Assembly: GCA_027574665.1 (NCBI GenBank)
Contig: CM050659.1
Location: 16,841,001 to 16,905,000 of the forward strand
Source: Rhynochetos jubatus
Taxonomy: Eukaryota; Chordata; Aves; Eurypygiformes; Rhynochetidae
Length of the DNA stretch: 64,000 nucleotides
Reading direction: 5' to 3'
In this document: positions 47,656-58,430 of the stretch, piece after piece
Numbering within the stretch: position 1 is the stretch's first letter
Layout of the letters: each line of letters opens with the position of its first letter
Notes under the pieces: generated by a model
Seen by the model: only the letters and a program-made list of their open reading frames with translations
Told to the model about the DNA's origin: nothing
Databases searched by the model: none
Made by a program: the position numbers and the translations under genes

Positions 47656-50600
47656 ACAGACATGGCTCCTTCCCCTGCTTTCCTAGCCAGAACCCAGGGG
47701 GGGCCGTGGCCGGAAACCGCGGTCGGCAACTTCTAGGGTTAGGGTTAGGGTTAGGGTCCGGAGAACCAGAAAGCCCACAGCTCCAGGGATAATTGGGATT
47801 GCAAAGGCCTGCCAAGAGGAGCACGACACTGCACAGACATGGCTCCTTCCCCAGCTTTCCTAGCCAGAACCCAGGGGGGGCCTTCGCCGGAAACCGCGGT
47901 CGGCAACTTCTAGGGTTAGGGTTAGGGTTAGGGTCCGGAGAAGCAGAAAGCCCACAGCTCCAGGGATAATTGGGATTGCAAACGCCTGCCAAGAGGAGCA
48001 CGACACTGCACAGACATGGCTCCTTCCCCTGCTTTCCTATCCAGAACCCAGGGGGGGCCGTGGCCGGAAACCGCGGTCGGCAACTTCTAGGGTTAGGGTT
48101 AGGGTTAGGGTCCGGAGAACCAGAAAGCCCACAGCTCCAGGGATAATTGGGATTGCAAAGGCCTGCCAAGAGGAGCACGACACTGCACACACATGGCTCC
48201 TTCCCCAGCTTTCCTAGCCAGAACCCAGGGGTTGCCGTGGCCGGAAACCGCGGTCGGCAACTTCTAGGGTTAGGGTTAGAGTTAGGGTCCGGAGAACCAG
48301 AAAGCCCACAGCTCCAGGGATAATTGGGATTGCAAAGGCCTGCCAAGAGGAGCACGACACTGCACAGACATGGCTCCTTCCCCTGCTTTCCTAGCCAGAA
48401 CCCAGGGGGGGCCGTGGCCGGAAACCGCGGTCGGCAACTTCTAGGGTTAGGGTTAGGGTTAGGGTCCGGAGAACCAGAAAGCCCACAGCTCCAGGGATAA
48501 TTGGGATTGCAAAGGCCTGCCAAGAGGAGCACGACACTGCACAGACATGGCTCCTTCCCCAGCTTTCCTAGCCAGAACCCGGGGGGGGCCTTCGCCGGAA
48601 ACCGCGGTCGGCAACTTCTAGGGTTAGGGTTAGGGTTAGGGTCCGGAGAACCAGAAAGCCCACAGCTCCAGGGATAATTGGGATTGCAAAGGCCTGCCAA
48701 GAGGAGCACGACACTGCACAGACATGGCTCCTTCCCCTGCTTTCCTACCCAGAACCCAGGGGGGGCCTTCGCCGGAAACCGCGGTCGGCAACTTCTAGGG
48801 TTAGGGTTAGGGTTAGGGTCCGGAGAACCAGAAAGCCCACAGCTCCAGGGATAATTGGGATTGCAAAGGCCTGCCAAGAGGAGCACGACACTGCACAGAC
48901 ATGGCTCCTTCCCCTGCTTTCCTAGCCAGAACCCGGGGGGGGCCGTGGCCGGAAACCGCGGTCGGCAACTTCTAGGGTTAGGGTTAGGGTGCGGAGAACC
49001 AGAAAGCCCACAGCTCCAGGGATAATTGGGATTGCAAAGGCCTGCCAAGAGGAGCACGACACTGCACAGACATGGCTCCTTCCCCTGCTTTCCTAGCCAG
49101 AACCCAGGGGGGGCCGTGGCCGGAAACCGCGGTCGGCAACTTCTAGGGTTAGGGTTAGGGTTAGGGTCCGGAGAACCAGAAAGCCCACAGCTCCAGGGAT
49201 AATTGGGATTGCAAAGGCCTGCCAAGAGGAGCACGACACTGCACAGACATGGCTCCTTCCCCTGCTTTCCTAGCCAGAACCCAGGGGGGGCCTTCGCCGG
49301 AAACCGCGGTCGGCAACTTCTAGGGTTAGGGTTAGGGTTAGGGTCCGGAGAAGCAGAAAGCCCACAGCTCCAGGGATAATTGGGATTGCAAAGGCCTGCC
49401 AAGAGGAGCACGACACTGCACAGACATGGCTCCTTCCCCTGCTTTCCTAGCCAGAACCCGGGGGGGGCCGTGGCCGTAAACCGCGGTCGGCAACTTCTAG
49501 GGTTAGGGTTAGGGTTAGGGTGCGGAGAACCAGAAAGCCCACAGCTCCAGGGATAATTGGGATTGCAAAGGCCTGCCAAGAGGAGCACGACACTGCACAG
49601 ACATGGCTCCTTCCCCTGCTTTCCTAGCCAGAACCCGGGGGGGGCCGTGGCCAGAAACCGCGGTCGGCAACTTCTAGGGTTAGGGTTAGGGTTAGGGTCC
49701 GGAGAACCAGAAAGCCCACAGCTCCAGGGATAATTGGGATTGCAAAGGCCTGCCAAGAGTAGCACGACACTGCACAGACATGGCTCCTTCCCCAGCTTTC
49801 CTAGCCAGAACGCAGGGCAGGCCGTGGCCGGAAACCGCAGTCGGCAACTTCTAGGGTTAGGGTTAGGGTTAGGGTCCGGAGAACCAGAAAGCCCACAGCT
49901 CCAGGGATAATTGGGATTGCAAAGGCCTGCCAAGAGTAGCACGACACTGCACAGACATGGCTCCTTCCCCTGCTTTCCTAGCCAGAACCCGGGAGGGGCC
50001 GTGGCCGGAAACCGCGGTCGGCAACTTCTAGGGTTAGGGTTAGGGTTAGGGTCCGGAGAACCAGAAAGCCCACAGCTCCAGGGATAATTGGGATTGCAAA
50101 GGCCTGCCAAGAGGAGCACGACACTGCACAGACATGGCTCCTTCCCCTGCTTTCCTAGCCAGAACCCAGGGGGGGCCGTGGCCGGAAACCGCGGTCGGCA
50201 ACTTCTAGGGTTAGGGTTAGGGTTAGGGTCCGGAGAACCAGAAAGCCCACAGCTCCAGGGATAATTGGGATTGCAAAGGCCTGCCAAGAGGAGCACGACA
50301 CTGCACAGACATGGCTCCTTCCCCTGCTTTCCTAGCCAGAACCCGGGGGGGGCCGTGGCCGGAAACCGCGGTCGGCAACTTCTAGGGTTAGGGTTAGGGT
50401 TAGGGTCCGGAGAACCAGAAAGCCCACAGCTCCAGGGATATTTGGGATTGCAAAGGCCTGCCAAGAGGAGCACGACACTGCACAGACATGGCTCCTTCCC
50501 CTGCTTTCCTAGACAGAACCCAGGGGGGGGCCGTGGCCGGAAACCGCGGTCGGCAACTTCTAGGGTTAGGGTTAGGGTTAGGGTCCGGAGAACCAGAAAG

Positions 50601-50659
50601 CCCACAGCTCCAGGGATAATTGGGATTGCAAAGGCCTGCCAAGAGGAGCACGACACTGC
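47656..50659 (+). repeat. Diverged long-range duplicate, right copy (partner 23274-26278)
   Basis: Shares with the left copy GAAGCAGAAAG (47942), AAACGCCTGCC, CTATCCAGAACCC, CACACACATGG/GGGGTTGCC, CTACCCAGAACCC/CCTTCG, the 171-bp GTGCGG monomer and TAGACAGAACCC with an extra G (50512). Copy-specific features are two CAAGAGTAGCACG monomers (about 49757 and 49934), ACGCAGGGCAGG (49811) and GATATTTGGG (50439). The last is also found at 46911 and 61560, always one monomer after a CCCGGGG copy, so this stretch looks like a mosaic of two sources. Confidence 0.72.
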
Positions 50660-51544
50660 ACCGACATGGCTCCTTCCCCTGCTTTCCTAGCCAGAACCCA
50701 GGGGGGGCCGTGGCTGGAAACCGCGGTCGGCAACTTCTAGGGTTAGGGTTAGGGTTAGGGTCCGGAGAACCAGAAAGCCCACAGCTCCAGGGATAATTGG
50801 GATTGCAAAGGCCTGCCAAGAGGAGCACGACACTGCACACACATGGCTCCTTCCCCAGCTTTCCTAGCCAGAACCCAGGGGGGGCCGTGGCCGGAAACCG
50901 CGGTCGGCAACTTCTAGGGTTAGGGTTAGGGTTAGGGTCCGGAGAACCAGAAAGCCCACAGCTCCAGGGATAATTGGGATTGCAAAGGCCTGCCAAGAGG
51001 AGCACGACACTGCACAGACATGGCTCCTTCCCCTGCTTTCCTAGCCAGAACCCGGGGGGGGCCGTGGCCGGAAACCGCGGTCGGCAACTTCTAGGGTTAG
51101 GGTTAGGGTTAGGGTCCGGAGAACCAGAAAGCCCACAGCTCCAGGGATAATTGGGATTGCAAAGGCCTGCCAAGAGGAGCACGACACTGCACACACATGG
51201 CTCCTTCCCCAGCTTTCCTAGCCAGAACCCAGGGGTTGCCGTGGCCGGAAACCGCGGTCGGCAACTTCTAGGGTTAGGGTTAGGGTTAGGGTCCGGAGAA
51301 CCAGAAAGCCCACAGCTCCAGGGATAATTGGGATTGCAAAGGCCTGCCAAGAGGAGCACGACACTGCACAGACATGGCTCCTTCCCCAGCTTTCCTAGCC
51401 AGAACCCAGGGGGGGCCGTGGCCGGAAACCGCGGTCGGCAACTTCTAGGGTTAGGGTTAGGGTTAGGGTCCGGAGAACCAGAAAGCCCACAGCTCCAGGG
51501 ATAATTGGGATTGCAAAGGCCTGCCAAGAGGAGCACGACACTGC
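50660..51544 (+). repeat. Transition monomers, CACACAC/GGGGTTGCC type
   Basis: Five monomers: CACCGACATGG with GTGGCTGG, CACACACATGG with plain CCCAGGG, CCCGGGG, CACACACATGG with GGGGTTGCC, and CCCCAGC with plain CCCAGGG. The order resembles 26456-27170 with monomers gained or lost. Nothing other than satellite is seen. Confidence 0.75.
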
Positions 51545-53668
51545 ACAGACATGGCTCCTTCCCCTGCTTTCCTAGCCAGAACCCGGGGGGGGCCGTGGCC
51601 GGAAACCGCGGTCGGCAACTTCTAGGGTTAGGGTTAGGGTTAGGGTCCGGAGAACCAGAAAGCCCACAGCTCCAGGGATAATTGGGATTGCAAAGGCCTG
51701 CCAAGAGGAGCACGACACTGCACAGACATGGCTCCTTCCCCTGCTTTCCTAGCCAGAACCCGGGAGGGGCCGTGGCCGGAAACCGCGGTCGGCAACTTCT
51801 AGGGTTAGGGTTAGGGTTAGGGTCCGGAGAACCAGAAAGCCCACAGCTCCAGGGATAATTGGGATTGCAAAGGCCTGCCAAGAGGAGCACGACACTGCAC
51901 AGACATGGCTCCTTCCCCTGCTTTCCTAGCCAGAACCCAGGGTGGGCCTTCGCCGGAAACCGCGGTCGGCAACTTCTAGGGTTAGGGTTAGGGTTAGGGT
52001 CCGGAGAACCAGAAAGCCCACAGCTCCAGGGATAATTGGGATTGCAAAGGCCTGCCAAGAGGAGCACGACACTGCACAGACATGGCTCCTTCCCCTGCTT
52101 TCCTAGCCAGAACCCGGGGGGGGCCGTGGCCGGAAACCGCGGTCGGCAACTTCTAGGGTTAGGGTTAGGGTTAGGGTCCGGAGAACCAGAAAGCCCACAG
52201 CTCCAGGGATAATTGGGATTGCAAAGGCCTGCCAAGAGGAGCACGACACTGCACAGACATGGCTCCTTCCCCTGCTTTCCTAGCCAGAACCCGGGAGGGG
52301 CCGTGGCCGGAAACCGCGGTCGGCAACTTCTAGGGTTAGGGTTAGGGTTAGGGTCCGGAGAACCAGAAAGCCCACAGCTCCAGGGATAATTGGGATTGCA
52401 AAGGCCTGCCAAGAGGAGCACGACACTGCACAGACATGGCTCCTTCCCCTGCTTTCCTAGCCAGAACCCAGGGGGGGCCTTCGCCGGAAACTGCGGTCGG
52501 CAACTTCTAGGGTTAGGGTTAGGGTTAGGGTCCGGAGAACCAGAAAGCCCACAGCTCCAGGGATAATTGGGATTGCAAAGGCCTGCCAAGAGGAGCACGA
52601 CACTGCACAGACATGGCTCCTTCCCCTGCTTTCCTAGCCAGAACCCGGGGGGGGCCGTGGCCGGAAACCGCGGTCGGCAACTTCTAGGGTTAGGGTTAGG
52701 GTTAGGGTCCGGAGAACCAGAAAGCCCACAGCTCCAGGGATAATTGGGATTGCAAAGGCCTGCCAAGAGGAGCACGACACTGCACAGACATGGCTCCTTC
52801 CCCTGCTTTCCTAGCCAGAACCCGGGAGGGGCCGTGGCCGGAAACCGCGGTCGGCAACTTCTAGGGTTAGGGTTAGGGTTAGGGTCCGGAGAACCAGAAA
52901 GCCCACAGCTCCAGGGATAATTGGGATTGCAAAGGCCTGCCAAGAGGAGCACGACACTGCACAGACATGGCTCCTTCCCCTGCTTTCCTAGCCAGAACCC
53001 AGGGTGGGCCTTCGCCGGAAACCGCGGTCGGCAACTTCTAGGGTTAGGGTTAGGGTTAGGGTCCGGAGAACCAGAAAGCCCACAGCTCCAGGGATAATTG
53101 GGATTGCAAAGGCCTGCCAAGAGGAGCACGACACTGCACAGACATGGCTCCTTCCCCTGCTTTCCTAGCCAGAACCCGGGGGGGGCCGTGGCCGGAAACC
53201 GCGGTCGGCAACTTCTAGGGTTAGGGTTAGGGTTAGGGTCCGGAGAACCAGAAAGCCCACAGCTCCAGGGATAATTGGGATTGCAAAGGCCTGCCAAGAG
53301 GAGCACGACACTGCACAGACATGGCTCCTTCCCCTGCTTTCCTAGCCAGAACCCGGGAGGGGCCGTGGCCGGAAACCGCGGTCGGCAACTTCTAGGGTTA
53401 GGGTTAGGGTTAGGGTCCGGAGAACCAGAAAGCCCACAGCTCCAGGGATAATTGGGATTGCAAAGGCCTGCCAAGAGGAGCACGACACTGCACAGACATG
53501 GCTCCTTCCCCTGCTTTCCTAGCCAGAACCCAGGGGGGGCCTTCGCCGGAAACTGCGGTCGGCAACTTCTAGGGTTAGGGTTAGGGTTAGGGTCCGGAGA
53601 ACCAGAAAGCCCACAGCTCCAGGGATAATTGGGATTGCAAAGGCCTGCCAAGAGGAGCACGACACTGC
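51545..53668 (+). repeat. Six-monomer higher-order repeat, 1062 bp, two tandem copies
   Basis: Each copy is two related trimers: CCCGGGG, GGGAGGGG, GGGTGGGCCTTCG; then CCCGGGG, GGGAGGGG, CCTTCG with GGAAACTGCGG. GGTGGG lies at 51941 and 53003, and CTGCGG at 52491 and 53553, both exactly 1062 bp apart. Two more monomers (53669-54022) begin a third copy. The basal unit is a 531-bp trimer of CCCGGGG, GGGAGGGG and CCTTCG, which also appears near 29465, 36183, 43420 and 56672. Confidence 0.93.
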
Positions 53669-54724
53669 ACAGACATGGCTCCTTCCCCTGCTTTCCTAGC
53701 CAGAACCCGGGGGGGGCCGTGGCCGGAAACCGCGGTCGGCAACTTCTAGGGTTAGGGTTAGGGTTAGGGTCCGGAGAACCAGAAAGCCCACAGCTCCAGG
53801 GATAATTGGGATTGCAAAGGCCTGCCAAGAGGAGCACGACACTGCACAGACATGGCTCCTTCCCCTGCTTTCCTAGCCAGAACCCGGGAGGGGCCGTGGC
53901 CGGAAACCGCGGTCGGCAACTTCTAGGGTTAGGGTTAGGGTTAGGGTCCGGAGAACCAGAAAGCCCACAGCTCCAGGGATAATTGGGATTGCAAAGGCCT
54001 GCCAAGAGGAGCACGACACTGCACCGACATGGCTCCTTCCCCTGCTTTCCTACCCAGAACCCAGGGGGGGCCTTCGCCGGAAACCGCGGTCGGCAACTTC
54101 TAGGGTTAGGGTTAGGGTTAGGGTCCGGAGAACCAGAAAGCCCACAGCTCCAGGGATAATTGGGATTGCAAAGGCCTGCCAAGAGGAGCACGACACTGCA
54201 CAGACATGGCTCCTTCCCCTGCTTTCCTAGCCAGAACCCAGGGTGGGCCTTCGCCGGAAACCGCGGTCGGCAACTTCTAGGGTTAGGGTTAGGGTGCGGA
54301 GAACCAGAAAGCCCACAGCTCCAGGGATAATTGGGATTGCAAAGGCCTGCCAAGAGGAGCACGACACTGCACAGACATGGCTCCTTCCCCAGCTTTCCTA
54401 GCCAGAACCCAGGGCAGGCCGTGGCCGGAAACCGCGGTCGGCAACTTCTAGGGTTAGGGTTAGGGTTAGGGTCCGGAGAACCAGAAAGCCCACAGCTCCA
54501 GGGATAATTGGGATTGCAAAGGCCTGCCAAGAGGAGCACGACACTGCACAGACATGGCTCCTTCCCCTGCTTTCCTAGCAAGAACCCGGGGGGGGCCGTG
54601 GCCTGAAACCGCGGTCGGCAACTTCTAGGGTTAGGGTTAGGGTTAGGGTGCGGAGAACCAGAAAGCCCACAGCTCCAGGGATAATTGGGATTGCAAAGGC
54701 CTGCCAAGAGGAGCACGACACTGC
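53669..54724 (+). repeat. Partial third hexamer copy and linker monomers
   Basis: CCCGGGG and GGGAGGGG monomers start a third 1062-bp copy, then the order changes to CACCGACATGG with CTACCC/CCTTCG (54023), GGGTGGG with a 171-bp GTGCGG core (54200), GGGCAGG (54371) and GCAAGAACCC with GTGGCCTG and GTGCGG (54548). The stretch from 54371 on is repeated at 57375. Confidence 0.8.
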
Positions 54725-55786
54725 ACAGACATGGCTCCTTCCCCAGATTTCCTAGCCAGAACCCAGGGGGGGCCGTGGCCGGAAACCGCGGTCGGCAACT
54801 TCTAGGGTTAGGGTTAGGGTTAGGGTCCGGAGAACCAGAAAGCCCACGGCTCCAGGGATAATTGGGATTGCAAAGGCCTGCCAAGAGGAGCACGACACTG
54901 CACAGACATGGCTCCTTCCCCTGCTTTCCTAGCCAGAACCCAGGGGGGGCCGTGGCTGGAAACCGCGGTCGGCAACTTCTAGGGTTAGGGTTAGGGTTAG
55001 GGTCCGGAGAACCAGAAAGCCCACAGCTCCAGGGATAATTGGGATTGCAAAGGCCTGCCAAGAGGAGCACGACACTGCACAGACATGGCTCCTTCCCCAG
55101 CTTTCCTAGCCAGAACCCACGGGGGGCCGTGGCCGGAAACCGCGGTCGGCAACTTCTAGGGTTAGGGTTAGGGTTAGGGTGCGGAGAACCAGAAAGCCCA
55201 CAGCTCCAGGGATAATTGGGATTGCAAAGGCCTGCCAAGAGGAGCACGACACTGCACAGACATGGCTCCTTCCCCAGATTTCCTAGCCAGAACCCAGGGG
55301 GGGCCGTGGCCGGAAACCGCGGTCGGCAACTTCTAGGGTTAGGGTTAGGGTTAGGGTCCGGAGAACCAGAAAGCCCACGGCTCCAGGGATAATTGGGATT
55401 GCAAAGGCCTGCCAAGAGGAGCACGACACTGCACAGACATGGCTCCTTCCCCTGCTTTCCTAGCCAGAACCCAGGGGGGGCCGTGGCTGGAAACCGCGGT
55501 CGGCAACTTCTAGGGTTAGGGTTAGGGTTAGGGTCCGGAGAACCAGAAAGCCCACAGCTCCAGGGATAATTGGGATTGCAAAGGCCTGCCAAGAGGAGCA
55601 CGACACTGCACAGACATGGCTCCTTCCCCAGCTTTCCTAGCCAGAACCCACGGGGGGCCGTGGCCGGAAACCGCGGTCGGCAACTTCTAGGGTTAGGGTT
55701 AGGGTTAGGGTCCGGAGAACCAGAAAGCCCACAGCTCCAGGGATAATTGGGATTGCAAAGGCCTGCCAAGAGGAGCACGACACTGC
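54725..55786 (+). repeat. Three-monomer higher-order repeat I, 531 bp, two copies
   Basis: Each copy is a CCCCAGATTTCC monomer with CCCACGGCTCC, a GTGGCTGG monomer and a CCCACGGGGGG monomer. CAGATTT lies at 54744 and 55275, 531 bp apart. The last monomer of copy 1 has GTGCGG and that of copy 2 has GTCCGG, one visible difference between otherwise matching copies. The same trimer is found once more at 57729-58259. Confidence 0.92.
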
Positions 55787-56671
55787 ACAGACATGGCTCC
55801 TTCCCCTGCTTTCCTAGCCAGAACCCGGGAGGGGCCGTGGCCGGAAACCGCGGTCGGCAACTTCTAGGGTTAGGGTTAGGGTTAGGGTCCGGAGAACCAG
55901 AAAGCCCACAGCTCCAGGGATAATTGGGATTGCAAAGGCCTGCCAAGAGGAGCACGACACTGCACAGACATGGCTCCTTCCCCTGCTTTCCTAGCCAGAA
56001 CCCAGGGGGGGCCTTCGCCGGAAACTGCGGTCGGCAACTTCTAGGGTTAGGGTTAGGGTTAGGGTCCGGAGAACCAGAAAGCCCACAGCTCCAGGGATAA
56101 TTGGGATTGCAAAGGCCTGCCAAGAGGAGCACGACACTGCACAGACATGGCTCCTTCCCCAGCTTTCCTAGCCAGAACCCACGGGGGGCCGTGGCCGGAA
56201 ACCGCGGTCGGCAACTTCTAGGGTTAGGGTTAGGGTTAGGGTCCGGAGAACCAGAAAGCCCACAGCTCCAGGGATAATTGGGATTGCAAAGGCCTGCCAA
56301 GAGGAGCACGACACTGCACAGACATGGCTCCTTCCCCTGCTTTCCTAGCCAGAACCCGGGAGGGGCCGTGGCCGGAAACCGCGGTCGGCAACTTCTAGGG
56401 TTAGGGTTAGGGTTAGGGTCCGGAGAACCAGAAAGCCCACAGCTCCAGGGATAATTGGGATTGCAAAGGCCTGCCAAGAGGAGCACGACACTGCACAGAC
56501 ATGGCTCCTTCCCCTGCTTTCCTAGCCAGAACCCAGGGGGGGCCTTCGCCGGAAACTGCGGTCGGCAACTTCTAGGGTTAGGGTTAGGGTTAGGGTCCGG
56601 AGAACCAGAAAGCCCACAGCTCCAGGGATAATTGGGATTGCAAAGGCCTGCCAAGAGGAGCACGACACTGC
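55610..56671 (+). repeat. Three-monomer higher-order repeat II, 531 bp, two copies
   Basis: Each copy is CCCACGGGGGG, GGGAGGGG and CCTTCG with GGAAACTGCGG. The CGGGGGG marker lies at 55651 and 56182, 531 bp apart. The first monomer is shared with the end of trimer I, so the two repeat families overlap by one monomer. This suggests unequal exchange between a trimer-I array and the CCCGGGG/GGGAGGGG/CCTTCG array at the CCCACGG monomer. Confidence 0.92.
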
Positions 56672-58430
56672 ACAGACATGGCTCCTTCCCCTGCTTTCCT
56701 AGCCAGAACCCGGGGGGGGCCGTGGCCGGAAACCGCGGTCGGCAACTTCTAGGGTTAGGGTTAGGGTTAGGGTCCGGAGAACCAGAAAGCCCACAGCTCC
56801 AGGGATAATTGGGATTGCAAAGGCCTGCCAAGAGGAGCACGACACTGCACAGACATGGCTCCTTCCCCTGCTTTCCTAGCCAGAACCCGGGAGGGGCCGT
56901 GGCCGGAAACCGCGGTCGGCAACTTCTAGGGTTAGGGTTAGGGTTAGGGTCCGGAGAACCAGAAAGCCCACAGCTCCAGGGATAATTGGGATTGCAAAGG
57001 CCTGCCAAGAGGAGCACGACACTGCACCGACATGGCTCCTTCCCCTGCTTTCCTACCCAGAACCCAGGGGGGGCCTTCGCCGGAAACCGCGGTCGGCAAC
57101 TTCTAGGGTTAGGGTTAGGGTTAGGGTCCGGAGAACCAGAAAGCCCACAGCTCCAGGGATAATTGGGATTGCAAAGGCCTGCCAAGAGGAGCACGACACT
57201 GCACAGACATGGCTCCTTCCCCTGCTTTCCTAGCCAGAACCCGGGGGGGGGCCGTGGCCGGAAACCGCGGTCGGCAACTTCTAGGGTTAGGGTTAGGGTG
57301 CGGAGAACCAGAAAGCCCACAGCTCCAGGGATAATTGGGATTGCAAAGGCCTGCCAAGAGGAGCACGACACTGCACAGACATGGCTCCTTCCCCAGCTTT
57401 CCTAGCCAGAACCCAGGGCAGGCCATGGCCGGAAACCGCGGTCGGCAACTTCTAGGGTTAGGGTTAGGGTTAGGGTCCGGAGAACCAGAAAGCCCACAGC
57501 TCCAGGGATAATTGGGATTGCAAAGGCCTGCCAAGAGGAGCACGACACTGCACAGACATGGCTCCTTCCCCTGCTTTCCTAGCAAGAACCCGGGGGGGGC
57601 CGTGGCCTGAAACCGCGGTCGGCAACTTCTAGGGTTAGGGTTAGGGTTAGGGTGCGGAGAACCAGAAAGCCCACAGCTCCAGGGATAATTGGGATTTCAA
57701 ATGCCTGCCAAGAGGAGCACGACACTGCACAGACATGGCTCCTTCCCCAGATTTCCTAGCCAGAACCCAGGGGGGGCCGTGGCCGGAAACCGCGGTCGGC
57801 AACTTCTAGGGTTAGGGTTAGGGTTAGGGTCCGGAGAACCAGAAAGCCCACGGCTCCAGGGATAATTGGGATTGCAAAGGCCTGCCAAGAGGAGCACGAC
57901 ACTGCACAGACATGGCTCCTTCCCCTGCTTTCCTAGCCAGAACCCAGGGGGGGCCGTGGCTGGAAACCGCGGTCGGCAACTTCTAGGGTTAGGGTTAGGG
58001 TTAGGGTCCGGAGAACCAGAAAGCCCACAGCTCCAGGGATAATTGGGATTGCAAAGGCCTGCCAAGAGGAGCACGACACTGCACAGACATGGCTCCTTCC
58101 CCTGCTTTCCTAGCCAGAACCCACGGGGGGCCGTGGCCGGAAACCGCGGTCGGCAACTTCTAGGGTTAGGGTTAGGGTTAGGGTCCGGAGAACCAGAAAG
58201 CCCACAGCTCCAGGGATAATTGGGATTGCAAAGGCCTGCCAAGAGGAGCACGACACTGCACAGACATGGCTCCTTCCCCTGCTTTCCTAGCTAGAACCCA
58301 GGGGGGGCCGTGGCCGGAAACCGCGGTCGGCAACTTCTAGGGTTAGGGTTAGGGTCCGGAGAACCAGAAAGCCCACAGCTCCAGGGATAATTGGGATTGC
58401 AAAGGCCTGCCAAGAGGAGCACGACACTGC
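56672..58430 (+). repeat. Array segment repeating 54.0-55.3 kb
   Basis: CCCGGGG, GGGAGGGG and CACCGACATGG with CTACCC/CCTTCG (57026) are followed by a nine-G 171-bp GTGCGG monomer (57203). Then come GGGCAGG with CCATGG (57375), GCAAGAACCC/GTGGCCTG (57552), CAGATTT with CACGGCTCC, GTGGCTGG and CCCACGG. The stretch from 57375 matches that from 54371 at an offset of 3004 bp. New marks are GATTTCAAATGCC (about 57693) and TAGCTAGAACCC with a 171-bp core (about 58288). Confidence 0.82.
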
